Below the pieces are notes generated by a model, which was given only the letters and a program-made list of their open reading frames with translations, was not told the DNA's origin and ran no database searches. Shown in pieces: positions 25,326 to 34,221 of a stretch of 64,000 nt of DNA; positions within the stretch are counted from its first letter, which is position 1; each line of letters begins with the position of its first letter. This stretch comes from JBFAPK01 sp040676675 (GTDB lineage: Bacteria; Actinomycetota; Actinomycetes; Mycobacteriales; Micromonosporaceae): assembly GCF_040676675.1 (NCBI RefSeq), contig NZ_JBFAPK010000032.1, positions 41,396-105,395 of the forward strand, in the 5' to 3' direction. The position numbers were made by a program, and so were the translations under genes.

Positions 25326-25902
25326 AGGGCCGCACGATGACCGCGAGCCGGGCGTCGTCCGGTAGCGCGATCGCCCGCTGTGCCTGTTCCGGCGTCAGCG
25401 CGAGGTAGAGGCCGCTCGCCGTACCGTCGCCCGCCGTGATCCCGATCACTGTCAGCACCAGGGCGCGCGGCGCCACCAGGATCGGCTCGACCGGCCGGGC
25501 GGAGCCGGTGGTGGTGGGTACCACGAGCAGGTCGACCCGACCGCCCGGCCGGATCACCGCCAGTGTGGCCGGTTCCGCGATCCGGACCGGTACGCCGACC
25601 AGACCGGCGGGCGGCGTAGGGGCGGGCGTTCCGCCGCCGTGCGTTCCGGCGTCCCTGGTCCCCGGGCCGCCGCGCACCGGATCGCCGGCCGTGGTGCCGG
25701 GCTCCGCCGCCGCGCCGCCGGTCGCCGCCGGACCCGGGGCGCAGGTCGATCGCGCCGGTCCGCCGTACAGCACGCCGACCGCCAGCGCCAACAGGCCGGC
25801 GGTCAGCCCGATCCGCAGCAGCGTGCCGCCTCGCGGGCGCACCTGCCAGCGGACCGGGCGCAGCGCGCGCTCGCCCCGCCCTCGACCGGATCCCCACGCC
25901 AT
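25324..25902 (-). CDS. SAF/CpaB-like single-pass membrane protein
   Basis: 192 aa. A basic cytoplasmic N-terminus leads to one membrane helix (LLRIGLTAGLLALAVGVLYGG). A Gly/Pro/Thr-rich linker follows, then a C-terminal domain with VGVPVRIAEPATLAVIRPGGRVDLLVVP and ALTPEQAQRAIALPDDARLAVIVRP. This resembles the RcpC/CpaB C-terminal part of Flp pilus assembly proteins. No pilus genes adjoin it, so the role is unknown. It lies downstream of the Ruc-like gene in the same direction. Confidence 0.75.
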   Translation of the reverse strand: MAWGSGRGRGERALRPVRWQVRPRGGTLLRIGLTAGLLALAVGVLYGGPARSTCAPGPAATGGAAAEPGTTAGDPVRGGPGTRDAGTHGGGTPAPTPPAGLVGVPVRIAEPATLAVIRPGGRVDLLVVPTTTGSARPVEPILVAPRALVLTVIGITAGDGTASGLYLALTPEQAQRAIALPDDARLAVIVRP

Positions 25903-26031
25903 GACCCGCCCCCTCCCGGCCGACGGCGCCAGCGTCGGCGCCGTCGTCAGCAGGAGGTTAGGGCGGTGGAGGCGGCAGGCTCAGCCGCCGCTCGCCGGCC
26001 TGTGGATAACCGGCCGGCCTGTGGACAACGC

Positions 26032-26415
26032 TCAGGAGCCGCTGGACGACGTCGAGCCGCTGCTCGCGGTGGACGCGGCCGGCTTGGCGGAGGCCGTCTC
26101 CGACTTCGTGGACGAGCCGCCGCCGTTGCCGGAGCCGTTGGTCCCGGCGGTCGAGCCGCCGCCGTTCGACGAGGACGACTCGCCGCCGCTGGTCGACTTG
26201 GCCGCGGTGGCGCCGCCGGAGGAGCTGTCGGACCCGTTGCCACGGGAGTCCGTGCGGTAGAAGCCGGAGCCCTTGAAGACGATGCCGACCGAGTTGAACA
26301 CCTTGCGCAGCCTGCCCTCGCACGACGGGCACTCGGTGAGCGGCGCGTCGCTGAACGACTGCACCGCCTCGAGCTGGTTGCCGCACGCGGTGCAAACGTA
26401 CTGGTACGTGGGCAC
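26032..26415 (-). CDS. ruc: FmdB-family zinc-ribbon protein, Ruc-like redox-regulated chaperone
   Basis: 127 aa from GTG, with GGAGGAG upstream. VPTYQYVCTACGNQLEAVQSFSD and CPSCEGRLRKVF give a CxxC...CxxC zinc ribbon. A long Ser/Gly-rich disordered tail makes up the second half. Mycobacterium tuberculosis Rv0991c (Ruc) has this same layout and works as a redox-switched chaperone for unfolded proteins; I recall its gene being under HrcA and next to the 5-formyl-THF cyclo-ligase gene. Both features are seen here: a CIRCE box 27-53 nt upstream and the cyclo-ligase as neighbour. Orthology is inferred from architecture and synteny. Confidence 0.8.
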   Translation of the reverse strand: MPTYQYVCTACGNQLEAVQSFSDAPLTECPSCEGRLRKVFNSVGIVFKGSGFYRTDSRGNGSDSSSGGATAAKSTSGGESSSSNGGGSTAGTNGSGNGGGSSTKSETASAKPAASTASSGSTSSSGS

Positions 26416-26441
26416 GTTCTCCTCCGGATCTCGCAAGATTG

Positions 26442-26468
26442 TTGGCACTCGACGTATCCGAGTGCCAA
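26442..26468 (-). promoter_or_regulatory. CIRCE element (HrcA operator)
   Basis: TTGGCACTC-N9-GAGTGCCAA is a perfect inverted repeat with the CIRCE spacing and the actinobacterial variant of the TTAGCACTC-N9-GAGTGCTAA consensus. It lies just upstream of the Ruc-like zinc-ribbon gene and not upstream of a groE gene. Confidence 0.88.
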
Positions 26469-26631
26469 TGGTGCGTCATCGGACCCGTTCTCGTCCAGCC
26501 GGGGTGTGGCGCGCGACACCCGATCGCGCCGATCGGGTCCGGCGGCCCTGGGCGAGGGCCGAGGCCCCCGGTTTGTCGATCTTCGTCGGTGCGCTTCCCC
26601 CGGGCGGAGGACGGCGGTGGCGACGCCCTCG

Positions 26632-27258
26632 CTAACCCGGAGGGGACGGAAGGCGGACCAGACCCCGGCCGGGTGTGATCACGAACCGTACCGGGCGGTC
26701 GTGGCGCTGGCTGGGGACGCTGTCGACCAACTCCTCGTCGTAGAGCAGGGCCACGGTCGGCACCGCCGCGCCGACGCGGGCCAGCGCCCGGTCGTACGAC
26801 CCGCCGCCGCGACCCAGTCGGAGCCCGCGCCGGTCCACCGCGAGCGCGGGCACGACGACCAGTTCCGCGTCGGCGACGGCCGCCACACCCTGGCGCGGAC
26901 CGGTCGGCTCGCGCAGCCCCCGGCCCGCCGCCACCAGCGAGCCGGGCCCGGTGTACGCGGCCCAGTCGAGATCGAGATCGGGGCGGAGCACCGGCAGGAG
27001 CAGTTCCGGACCGGGGCCCAGGGCGCGCAGCAGCGCCTCCGGCAGGTCCGCGCCACCCGGCTCCGAGCCGACCGGCACGTACGCGGTGACCCGGGCCGGG
27101 CGGAGCCGGCGTACCAACCCGGCCAGCTCGGCCTGGATCCGGCCGGCGGCGGCGGTACGGCCCCCGGCGTCCAGCCGGCGCCGGCGGGCGAGCACCTCGA
27201 CCCGCAGCGTGATCTTGTCCCGGTCCGGGCCGGCCGCTCCATCCGGTGAATCCGACAC
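26632..27258 (-). CDS. 5-formyltetrahydrofolate cyclo-ligase
   Basis: 208 aa from GTG. It contains VTAYVPVGSEPG near residue 58 and the ATP-binding/family signature RLGRGGGSYDRAL near residue 145, followed by VALLYDEELVDSVP. It converts 5-formyl-THF to 5,10-methenyl-THF with ATP, a folate salvage step in the cytoplasm. The order cyclo-ligase, galU, glp, rimJ matches the mycobacterial one (there without the GGDEF gene). Confidence 0.92.
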   Translation of the reverse strand: MSDSPDGAAGPDRDKITLRVEVLARRRRLDAGGRTAAAGRIQAELAGLVRRLRPARVTAYVPVGSEPGGADLPEALLRALGPGPELLLPVLRPDLDLDWAAYTGPGSLVAAGRGLREPTGPRQGVAAVADAELVVVPALAVDRRGLRLGRGGGSYDRALARVGAAVPTVALLYDEELVDSVPSQRHDRPVRFVITPGRGLVRLPSPPG

Positions 27259-27297
27259 GTAACACTCCCGCGCGCAGCGCTGTTAGTCAGTGGGGTT

Positions 27298-29574
27298 GTG
27301 CCAGCATCGCAGCAGGTGGGTGCGGAACCTCCGGGGGGACGAGTGACGCTGCGCCGACGGTTGACCACCGCCTTCCTCGCCGTCGTGCTCGGGCCCGTAC
27401 TGCTCGGCGCGTTCTTCGTCAGCGGCACCGTGACGGCGCTCGACCAGCACCGCTCGGCCGAACGGCTCAGGCTCGCGGCCAGCACCGTCCGCACCTCGGT
27501 CAACGCGCTCTGCCAACAGCTACGGGCCGCCGCGGAGGTGATCGCGGTCCGGGCCGAGCCGGCCGACCGCGGCGACATCGCCACGCAGGTCGTGGCCAGG
27601 GGACTGGCCGCCGCCGTACTGATCACCGACGCCCGTGCCGGTGCCGTCTACCGCAGCGCCACCGAGCCGCCGCCGCCCTGGGCGGACTGCGCCCGGCCCG
27701 ATCCGGCCGCCGCGCCGGCCCGCGCCCTCTCCGTACGGCTGGAGCTACGCGACCCGCGCGGCACCCCGGCCGGTGAGGTCACCACCACGCTGTTGATCGA
27801 CGCCACCCTGCTGGCCCGGCTCGCCGCGGCGAGCGGTGCCGAGGTCACCCTGCTCGGCGGGGACGCGCTGGCGCCGGGGGAGACGGTGCGGAGCACCGAG
27901 CCGCCCGGGGTCCGGGAGGCGGTGCTCGCCGCCGCGGGGCGTACCAGCGGGGACGGGATCGTCGAGAGCGAGAACGGTCGGTACGTCCGGCGGGTGGGCC
28001 CCGTACCCGGCCAGCCGCTGCCGCTGGCACTCTCCGTGCCGCGGGAGCAGCCGCGACAGCTCTACGCCGCCCTCGTCGCGGCGGTGGTGGTCGCCGGGCT
28101 GCTGGCGGTACTGGCGGCCTGGCGGCTGGCGGGCGCCACCACCCGGCCCCTGGCCGAGCTGGCCAGCGCCGTCGACCGGGTGGCCGACGGGGACCTGGCC
28201 GCCCGGATCCCGGTCGGCGGCCAAGACGAGGTGGGGCGGCTGGCCAGCACCTTCAACCGGATGACAAGGGAGACCCGGTCCTACGTGCAGGCGCTCACCA
28301 GCAGCCGGGACCAGCTTCGCGGCCATCTCGCCGTGCTGGGCGACACCCTGGCCAGCACCCACGACCTGCAGCGCATCCTCCGGGTCATCCTGCAGACCGC
28401 GCTCGTCGCCACGGGCGCGCGGGCCGGGGTGGTGCTCCTGCTCGATCAGAGCGGCGGGGTGCTGGTCGGCCGGTGCGCCGAGGGCCTCGCCGGTCGCCGG
28501 CCGGTACCGCCCGACGCCGCCGCGGCCCAGGACCTGCCCCTGCGGGTACCGCTCGGCAGCGGGCTGCTCGGTACGGTCGCGGCCACCGGCGAACCGCAGC
28601 GCGGGCGGGTACGCCCAGGCTCGTCCCCGCTCTGCCCCCAGGAGCCGATCTGCGAGACGTACGTGGCGGTGCCGTTCGCAGCGCCCGGGGCGGCCGGCGA
28701 GTCCGGCGCACCGCCGGGGGCGGCGCCGGACGGCAAGGCGGTCCCACCGCCCCCGACGGTGCCGCTCGGGGTGCTGGCCCTCTACGACCGGCTCGGCTCG
28801 GACGAGTTCGACGACGCGGACGTGGTCACGCTGCGCACCTTCGCGGCGCACGCCGCGGTGGCCGTGAACAACGTGCGGATGCACGAGGAGGCGCAGCGGC
28901 TCTCCCTGACCGACCCGCTCACCGGGCTCTGGAACTACCGGTACCTCAAGGAGTCGATCCGGCGCGAGGTCGAGCGGGCCAGCCGGTTCGGCCGGATGCT
29001 CAGCGTGCTCGCCCTGGACCTGGACCGGTTCAAGGACGTGAACGACACGTACGGGCACGCGGCGGGGGACGCCGTGCTCGCCGAGTTCGCCCGGCGGGTC
29101 CGCGGCGCGCTGCGCGAGGTCGACCTCGCCTTCCGGCAGGGCGGGGAGGAGTTCGTGGTGCTGCTGCCGGAGACCGACGCCCGGGGCGCGGCGACCGTGG
29201 CCGAGCGGCTGGGCGCGGCGGTCCGGGACGCCCCGATAATGATCGATCCGCACCCCGGCGGGGCGACCGCCGCGGCGCCGGCGCCCGTCCGGGTCACGGT
29301 CTCGATCGGGATAGCGGTCTATCCGGACCACGCCGCGACCGGGCAGCGGGTGCTGGACGCGGCCGACGACGCGCTCTACGCCGCGAAGGCGGCGGGACGG
29401 GACACGTACCGGTTGGCGGTCGTCGATGCCCGCCCGGTGGTCCGGGAGATTCCGGTTCCCGCCGGCGGCTCGTCCCCCGAGGACGGGCTTCCCCGGGCGG
29501 GCGGGGTGTCGGACGGTCCCCCTGGCGGCGCGTCTTCCGGGCCGCAGCCGCCACGACAAAGCCGTGGCCGATAG
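27298..29574 (+). CDS. HAMP-GAF-GGDEF diguanylate cyclase
   Basis: 758 aa from GTG at 27298; GTG 27343 (VTLRRRLTTAFLAVVLG), behind GGGGGGAC, may be the real start. A membrane helix at the N-terminus is followed by an extracytoplasmic sensor segment (~residues 35-240), a second helix (LYAALVAAVVVAGLLAVLAAW), a HAMP domain (RPLAELASAVDRVADGDLAARIPVGG), a GAF-like domain (~360-520) and a GGDEF domain with the active motif GGEEF near residue 617. An intact signature predicts synthesis of cyclic di-GMP from GTP in response to an outside signal. No EAL domain is present. Confidence 0.92.
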   Translation: MPASQQVGAEPPGGRVTLRRRLTTAFLAVVLGPVLLGAFFVSGTVTALDQHRSAERLRLAASTVRTSVNALCQQLRAAAEVIAVRAEPADRGDIATQVVARGLAAAVLITDARAGAVYRSATEPPPPWADCARPDPAAAPARALSVRLELRDPRGTPAGEVTTTLLIDATLLARLAAASGAEVTLLGGDALAPGETVRSTEPPGVREAVLAAAGRTSGDGIVESENGRYVRRVGPVPGQPLPLALSVPREQPRQLYAALVAAVVVAGLLAVLAAWRLAGATTRPLAELASAVDRVADGDLAARIPVGGQDEVGRLASTFNRMTRETRSYVQALTSSRDQLRGHLAVLGDTLASTHDLQRILRVILQTALVATGARAGVVLLLDQSGGVLVGRCAEGLAGRRPVPPDAAAAQDLPLRVPLGSGLLGTVAATGEPQRGRVRPGSSPLCPQEPICETYVAVPFAAPGAAGESGAPPGAAPDGKAVPPPPTVPLGVLALYDRLGSDEFDDADVVTLRTFAAHAAVAVNNVRMHEEAQRLSLTDPLTGLWNYRYLKESIRREVERASRFGRMLSVLALDLDRFKDVNDTYGHAAGDAVLAEFARRVRGALREVDLAFRQGGEEFVVLLPETDARGAATVAERLGAAVRDAPIMIDPHPGGATAAAPAPVRVTVSIGIAVYPDHAATGQRVLDAADDALYAAKAAGRDTYRLAVVDARPVVREIPVPAGGSSPEDGLPRAGGVSDGPPGGASSGPQPPRQSRGR

Positions 29575-29583
29575 TCTCGCGAC

Positions 29584-30543
29584 ATGTCGGAAGCCTCAGC
29601 GACCCCACCGATGACCTCCACCTCGCCCTCCGGACAACGGGCGGTGAAGGCGGTCATTCCCGCCGCCGGCCTGGCCACCCGGTTCCTCCCCGCCACCAAG
29701 GCCGTTCCCAAGGAACTGCTGCCGGTGGTGGACCGCCCGGTGCTGCAGTACATCGTCGAGGAGGCCGCCGCGGCGGGCATCGGCGACGTGCTGCTGATCA
29801 CCGGGCGCGGCAAGACCTCCATGGTCGATCACTTCGACCGGCAGCCGTACCTCGAGTCCAGACTCGAGGAGAAGGGCGACGCGGAACGGTTGGCGGCCGT
29901 ACGGCGGCCCAGCGAGCTGGCGGAGATCTACACCTGCCGGCAGGCCGAGCCGCTCGGGCTGGGGCACGCGGTGTCCTACGCCGAGTCGCACGTGGGCGAC
30001 GCGCCGTTCGCCGTGCTCCTCGGTGACGAGTTCGTCGACCTCTCCGAACCGCTGCTGCCAGCCATGATCGAGCTGCAGGCGCGGACCGGCGGCATCGTGC
30101 TCGCCTTCCTGGAGGTCGCGCCCGAGGAGACGAAGCGGTACGGGATCGCCTCGGTCGCGCCGGCCGAGGACGCGCTGACCGACCTCGGCGAGGTCGTCAA
30201 GGTGACCGGGCTGGTGGAGAAGCCGGCGCCGGAGGAGGCGCCGAGCAACCTCGCGGTGCTCGGCCGGTACGTCCTGCCCGGGCGGATCTTCGAGGCGATC
30301 AAGCGCACCGGTCCCGGCAGCGGCGGTGAGATCCAGCTGACCGACGCGATGGCGCTGATGCTCGCCGAGGGCACGCCGGTGCACGCCATCGTCTACCGCG
30401 GCACGCGGTACGACACCGGCATGCCGCTGGGTTACCTGCAGGCGGTCGTACAGATCGCTGCGAAGCGGGACGACCTCGGCCCGGAGTTCCGCCGCTGGCT
30501 GGCCGAGTTCGTGGCGGCCGACGCCGGCGCGCAGGGTACGTGA
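29584..30543 (+). CDS. galU: UTP--glucose-1-phosphate uridylyltransferase
   Basis: 319 aa. The nucleotidyltransferase signature IPAAGLATRFLPATKAVPKELLPV begins at residue 21, and LGDEFVD and VEKPAPEEAPSN segments follow, as in GalU. It makes UDP-glucose for envelope polysaccharides and glycolipids. It starts the conserved cluster galU-glp-rimJ-sepX and is followed by a strong hairpin 14 nt past its stop. Confidence 0.95.
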   Translation: MSEASATPPMTSTSPSGQRAVKAVIPAAGLATRFLPATKAVPKELLPVVDRPVLQYIVEEAAAAGIGDVLLITGRGKTSMVDHFDRQPYLESRLEEKGDAERLAAVRRPSELAEIYTCRQAEPLGLGHAVSYAESHVGDAPFAVLLGDEFVDLSEPLLPAMIELQARTGGIVLAFLEVAPEETKRYGIASVAPAEDALTDLGEVVKVTGLVEKPAPEEAPSNLAVLGRYVLPGRIFEAIKRTGPGSGGEIQLTDAMALMLAEGTPVHAIVYRGTRYDTGMPLGYLQAVVQIAAKRDDLGPEFRRWLAEFVAADAGAQGT

Positions 30544-30557
30544 CGATTCCAGGTCAC

Positions 30558-30583
30558 CGGCCGGCCGCCTCGGCGGCCGGCCG
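30558..30583 (+). terminator. Hairpin terminator after galU
   Basis: A 12-bp perfect GC stem (30558-30569 with 30572-30583) starts 14 nt beyond the galU stop, with only two unpaired loop bases as drawn. No U-tract follows, so it may attenuate rather than fully stop transcription into glp. Confidence 0.6.
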
Positions 30584-30730
30584 TTCCCGCCGTGCGGCAC
30601 GAACGCCGCGGCCCCGGTCAGGTGGGCGGTCGAGCCGGCGGGGAGGGATTATGACCGGGTGGGTGGAAGTCGCCGGCCGGCCCGGTCAGCGCGGTCATGG
30701 CGGTCACGAGCGGTATCACGAGGAGAGGCC

Positions 30731-30802
30731 ATGACCAGCGAGAGCGAGGTTTCCGGCGACACAGGGCCGGCCGGGCCCGAGACACCCGTCGTAGCGAGGT
30801 GA
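30731..30802 (+). CDS. Possible 23-aa leader peptide upstream of glp
   Basis: AGGAGAGG precedes ATG at 30731, and the frame (MTSESEVSGDTG...) ends with TGA 4 nt before the GTG of glp. The ribosome site and close spacing suggest translation coupled to glp. With only 23 codons and no recognisable motif it may also be chance. Confidence 0.35.
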   Translation: MTSESEVSGDTGPAGPETPVVAR

Positions 30803-30806
30803 CGGT

Positions 30807-32132
30807 GTGACAGCGACGGCCGATGCCGAGGCGGCCGCCCCCAACGAGCTGACGCCGCTCGCCGACTACCTGGGCAGCGTGCTGCGCAGGCTCCGCGCGC
30901 TGCCGCCGCTCGACCTCGACCTCACCCAGGCGTACGGCAACGTGCTCGCCGAGGACGTCGTGGCGCCGCACGCGTTCCCCGCGTTCGACCAGGCCGCGAT
31001 CGACGGCTACGCGGCCCGCTGGGAGGACATCTCCGGTGGTGGCGGCTTCGTGGCGGGGCCCGGCGGCGCCCGGGTACGCGCGCGGCTCGGCGACCCCCGC
31101 CCGGTGCGGCTGAACGTGGTGGGCGACCTGGGCGCGGCGAGCTGGCGCCCGGTCCGGCTCACGCCCGGCTCGTGCTTCTCCGTGGCCGCGGGTGCTCCGC
31201 TGCCGCTCGCGGCCGACGTGGTCGTACCGGTCGAGTGGACCGACCAGGGCATGGCCGCGGTGGAGATCTTCCGTACCCCGAAGCGGGGTTTCGGGGTACG
31301 CCGGGCCGGCGAGGAACTGGCCGCCGGGACGCTGCTCGCCCGCTCCGGCACGTACGTCTCGCCCGCCCTGGTCGCCGTCTTCGCCGCGACCGGCATCGGG
31401 CACGTGGTGGTCCGGCCCAGCCCGCGCGTGGTGATCGTGGCGACCGGTGACGAGCTGGTGGACGTGGGACGGGCCAGCCAGCCGGGTCAGATAGTCGACG
31501 CCAACTCGCACGCGCTGACCGCGGCGGCGGCGGAGGCGGGCGCGCTGGCGTACCGGGTGGGCATCTGCGACGACGACCCGGAGGGGCTGCGCGGGCTGCT
31601 GGAGGACCAGACCCTGCGCGCCGACCTGATCATCACGACGGGTGGCACCGGTACCGGCCCGGGCGACATGGTGCGCCGCATCCTCTCCCGCCGCGAGGGT
31701 GGCCGCGCCGGACCGGTCGCCTTCACCGAGGTGGCCCTCTATCCCGGTACCGCACTCGGATTCGGTACGGTCGGTGCCGAGGAGGTGCCGGTCGTGTGTC
31801 TACCCGGTGAACCTGGGGCCGCGTTGATCGGGTTCGAGGTGCTGGCCCGCCCGGCCATCCAGCTGCTGGCCGGGGCCGAGCCGGTGTTCCGGCCCAGCGT
31901 CCGGGCCCATCTGCTGGAGACCGTGCCGTCGCCGGCCGGCCTGCGCGAGTTCCGGCCGGCGCACGTCGCCGAGCGCCGGGGCGGCGGCTACACCGTGCAG
32001 CCGCTGCGCGGGGGGCCGCACACGCTCTCCGGCCTCGCCGAGGCGAACGGCCTGCTGGTGCTCGGCGAGCGGGTGACCACCGCGGCGGCCGGCTCCACCG
32101 TGGACGTGCTGCTGCTGGACCGGCGCCGGTGA
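30807..32132 (+). CDS. glp: Glp, MoeA/gephyrin-like divisome protein
   Basis: 441 aa from GTG. The MoeA fold is evident: LAEDVVAPHAFPAFDQAAIDGYA near residue 50, VVIVATGDELVDVGR near residue 210, and TTGGTGTGPGDMVRR near residue 278. Domain IV ends the protein. In actinobacteria a MoeA paralogue in this locus (Glp in Corynebacterium) binds FtsZ and a membrane receptor and acts in cell division rather than molybdopterin synthesis. The downstream sepX/glpR gene supports that assignment. A genuine MoeA function is the alternative. Confidence 0.85.
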   Translation: MTATADAEAAAPNELTPLADYLGSVLRRLRALPPLDLDLTQAYGNVLAEDVVAPHAFPAFDQAAIDGYAARWEDISGGGGFVAGPGGARVRARLGDPRPVRLNVVGDLGAASWRPVRLTPGSCFSVAAGAPLPLAADVVVPVEWTDQGMAAVEIFRTPKRGFGVRRAGEELAAGTLLARSGTYVSPALVAVFAATGIGHVVVRPSPRVVIVATGDELVDVGRASQPGQIVDANSHALTAAAAEAGALAYRVGICDDDPEGLRGLLEDQTLRADLIITTGGTGTGPGDMVRRILSRREGGRAGPVAFTEVALYPGTALGFGTVGAEEVPVVCLPGEPGAALIGFEVLARPAIQLLAGAEPVFRPSVRAHLLETVPSPAGLREFRPAHVAERRGGGYTVQPLRGGPHTLSGLAEANGLLVLGERVTTAAAGSTVDVLLLDRRR

Positions 32133-32232
32133 GCGGCGGGACGTGTTCCGGGCCGGGCCGCGCGAATCACCAGCACCGCCCGGACCGCCCAGCTCGGCCC
32201 GGCCGCACCGGTTCCGGCGGGGTGAGCGCCTG

Positions 32233-32871
32233 ATGTTCACGACGGCGCCCGGCTGGCCGGTGATGCTCTCCGACGGACCGGTGGTGCTGCGCCCGTACCG
32301 GCGCCGGGACGCGGACGCCTGGTCGGAGGTGCGCCGGGCCAACCAGGCGTGGCTCTCGCCCTGGGAGTCCTCGCCCCCGGGCCGTTGGGACGAGCTGAAC
32401 TCCCCGGCCGCGTTTCGCTACGTCCACCGGGACCACCGCCGCTCGGCGCGCCGGGGCGAGGGCATGCCGTTCGCGGTCTGCCTGCGCGAGGGCGGGCGCG
32501 AGCGCCTGGTCGGCCACCTCAACCTCGGCAACATCGTGCGCCGCGCGTTCTGTTCGGCGTACGTCGGCTACTGGGTCGACGCCCGGGTGGCCGGGCGGGG
32601 GGTCATTCCCACCGCGATGGCGCTCGCCGTCGACCACGCGTTCGGCCCGGGCGGGCTGCACCGGGTCGAGGTCAACATCCGGCCGGAGAACCGCCCCTCC
32701 CGGCGGGTGGTGGAGAAGCTCGGCTTCCGCGAGGAGGCGTACCACCCGCGGTACATGCACATCGACGGCGCCTGGCGCGACCACATCGGGTACGCCATGA
32801 CCGTCGAGGAGATCGCCGCCGAGGGGGGCCTGCTGGCCCGCTGGCACCGGGTACGCGCCACCACACGGTGA
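32233..32871 (+). CDS. RimJ-type GNAT N-acetyltransferase
   Basis: 212 aa from ATG. It is a GNAT domain of the RimJ/RimL type: VVLRPYRRRDADAWSEVRR at the start, LVGHLNLGNIVR, GYWVDARVAGRGVIPTAM (acetyl-CoA binding loop) and ENRPSRRVVEKLGFREE. It would acetylate a protein N-terminus or small amine. Its place between glp and sepX is conserved in actinobacteria; whether it acts on division proteins is unknown. Confidence 0.9.
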   Translation: MFTTAPGWPVMLSDGPVVLRPYRRRDADAWSEVRRANQAWLSPWESSPPGRWDELNSPAAFRYVHRDHRRSARRGEGMPFAVCLREGGRERLVGHLNLGNIVRRAFCSAYVGYWVDARVAGRGVIPTAMALAVDHAFGPGGLHRVEVNIRPENRPSRRVVEKLGFREEAYHPRYMHIDGAWRDHIGYAMTVEEIAAEGGLLARWHRVRATTR

Positions 32872-33059
32872 TCTTTTGCCCCGGTACGGCCGGCGCGGCG
32901 CACGATTTTCCTGGTGGACGGATCGTAACCTCAAGTAACTGGTAAGTCCGGCGACCGCATACGGACCTGTTCGATCCGCGTGACCAGCGGACCGCTGCGC
33001 GGAGATCGCGCGGGGCCGGTGCGATCGCCCGACGTGGTTGGTTGACGGGAGGGGTGAGG

Positions 33060-33842
33060 GTGCCGACCTCGGTGCTCCTCGCCGTCCTCGCCGCCGCCGG
33101 TCTGCTCGCCCTCGCGCCGGCGTTGGTCCGCCGGTACGACGCCACCGAGCGGCTGGTGGCGGAGCGGGCGCAGTCGACGGCGCGGGTGCTCCAGCGCCGC
33201 CGGCGGCGCCGCACTGTCCCGGGAAGGCGGCCGGTCAACCCGTCCCGGGCGCTGGTGGTGACCCTGCGCGACGAGCCGCCCGAGCGGGACCAGGCCGGCG
33301 CGGGCGACGCCGGACGGGCGCGGAGCCGCCTGCGCGCGGTACCGAAGCCCGCCGCCCGGTCCCGCCGCCGCCCGCCGCCGCGCCGGCACACCCCGGTCAT
33401 CTACCGGCGCCGCCGGGTGCTCGCGGCGCTGCTGCTGCTGAACCTCGTGGAGCTGGTCGGGGTCGTGGTGGTCAGCACCGGCTTCTGGATCAGCTTCTCC
33501 GTCACGGTGACGCTGTTGGTCACCTACGTGGCGCACCTGCGCAACCGGGCGGTCGTCGAGCGGCGGCGCCGGCGCGCGGCGGCCCGGGAGGCGGCCTGGC
33601 TCGCCGCCCGCCAGGCGGAGGTACGCCGGGAGCAGGCCCGTCGGGCGGCGGCCCGGCGGGAGACGCAGCGCCGGCTGGCGGCCCAGCGGGAGGCGGTACG
33701 CCGGGCCGCGATGGGCCTGGACCGGCCGGACCTGCCGGCGGCGGCGTCCGGTGGCCGAACGGCCGCCTCGGTCTCGTACCGCCGCTCCGGCGGCCTGCGG
33801 GGCCGCCCGTACGAGGCCGGCCGCAACCCGCACTCCGCCTGA
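33060..33842 (+). CDS. sepX: Divisome protein SepX/GlpR
   Basis: About 260 aa from a GTG 4 nt after GGGAGGGG; an in-frame GTG at 33054 is possible. One helix lies at the very N-terminus (SVLLAVLAAAGLLALAPALV). A long Arg-rich cytoplasmic stretch follows, then one or two membrane helices (VLAALLLLNLVELVGVVVVSTGFWISF...), then an Arg/Ala-rich coiled-coil-like tail. The layout and position after galU-glp-rimJ match Streptomyces SepX and corynebacterial GlpR, which recruit Glp and FtsZ to division sites. The assignment rests on synteny and topology. Confidence 0.82.
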   Translation: MPTSVLLAVLAAAGLLALAPALVRRYDATERLVAERAQSTARVLQRRRRRRTVPGRRPVNPSRALVVTLRDEPPERDQAGAGDAGRARSRLRAVPKPAARSRRRPPPRRHTPVIYRRRRVLAALLLLNLVELVGVVVVSTGFWISFSVTVTLLVTYVAHLRNRAVVERRRRRAAAREAAWLAARQAEVRREQARRAAARRETQRRLAAQREAVRRAAMGLDRPDLPAAASGGRTAASVSYRRSGGLRGRPYEAGRNPHSA

Positions 33843-33990
33843 CCGGGCGGGCCGGTGACGGGGGATGACCCCGGGAAACACTCGATCCGGGGGTCGGATT
33901 CGCGGGCGGGGTACCAGACCTGTTAGCCTTGTCGCCGGCTCGCCACGCGATACTGGTGGTGGCGGGTCGCCGGGTCATCCGACCCGGCGA

Positions 33991-34064
33991 GGGGCTGTGG
34001 CGCAGACCGGTAGCGCACCTCGTTCGCATCGAGGGGGTCAGGGGTTCAAATCCCCTCAGCTCCA
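33991..34064 (+). tRNA. tRNA-Ala (anticodon CGC)
   Basis: A 74-nt cloverleaf. Acceptor GGGGCTG pairs with CAGCTCC (one G-T), the anticodon stem CCTCG/CGAGG encloses the loop TTCGCAT with anticodon CGC, and the T-arm contains GGTTCAAATCC. CGC reads the alanine codon GCG. The discriminator is A and no CCA is encoded. Confidence 0.95.
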
Positions 34065-34070
34065 CACATC

Positions 34071-34110
34071 AAGGCCCCGACCAGCAGAAATGCCGGTCGG
34101 GGCCTTTAAA
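34071..34110 (+). terminator. Rho-independent terminator after tRNA-Ala
   Basis: The 12-bp stem AAGGCCCCGACC / GGTCGGGGCCTT (34071-34082 with 34095-34106) encloses a 12-nt loop and is followed by TAAATCTT. It starts 6 nt after the tRNA. Confidence 0.85.
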
Positions 34111-34221
34111 TCTTGTCTATGCGACTGTGAATCACCCCGTTACCTTTTTGATCGTCCCCAGCCGGGGACTGCTCGGATGGATCCGGCCAATGCGGTCGGG
34201 GACGCCTGCGGCGGCGGGCAA

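Noticed and set aside
26442..26468. CIRCE box acting on a plus-strand gene
   Set aside because: No plus-strand gene begins within 800 bp; the only near start is the Ruc-like gene on the minus strand.
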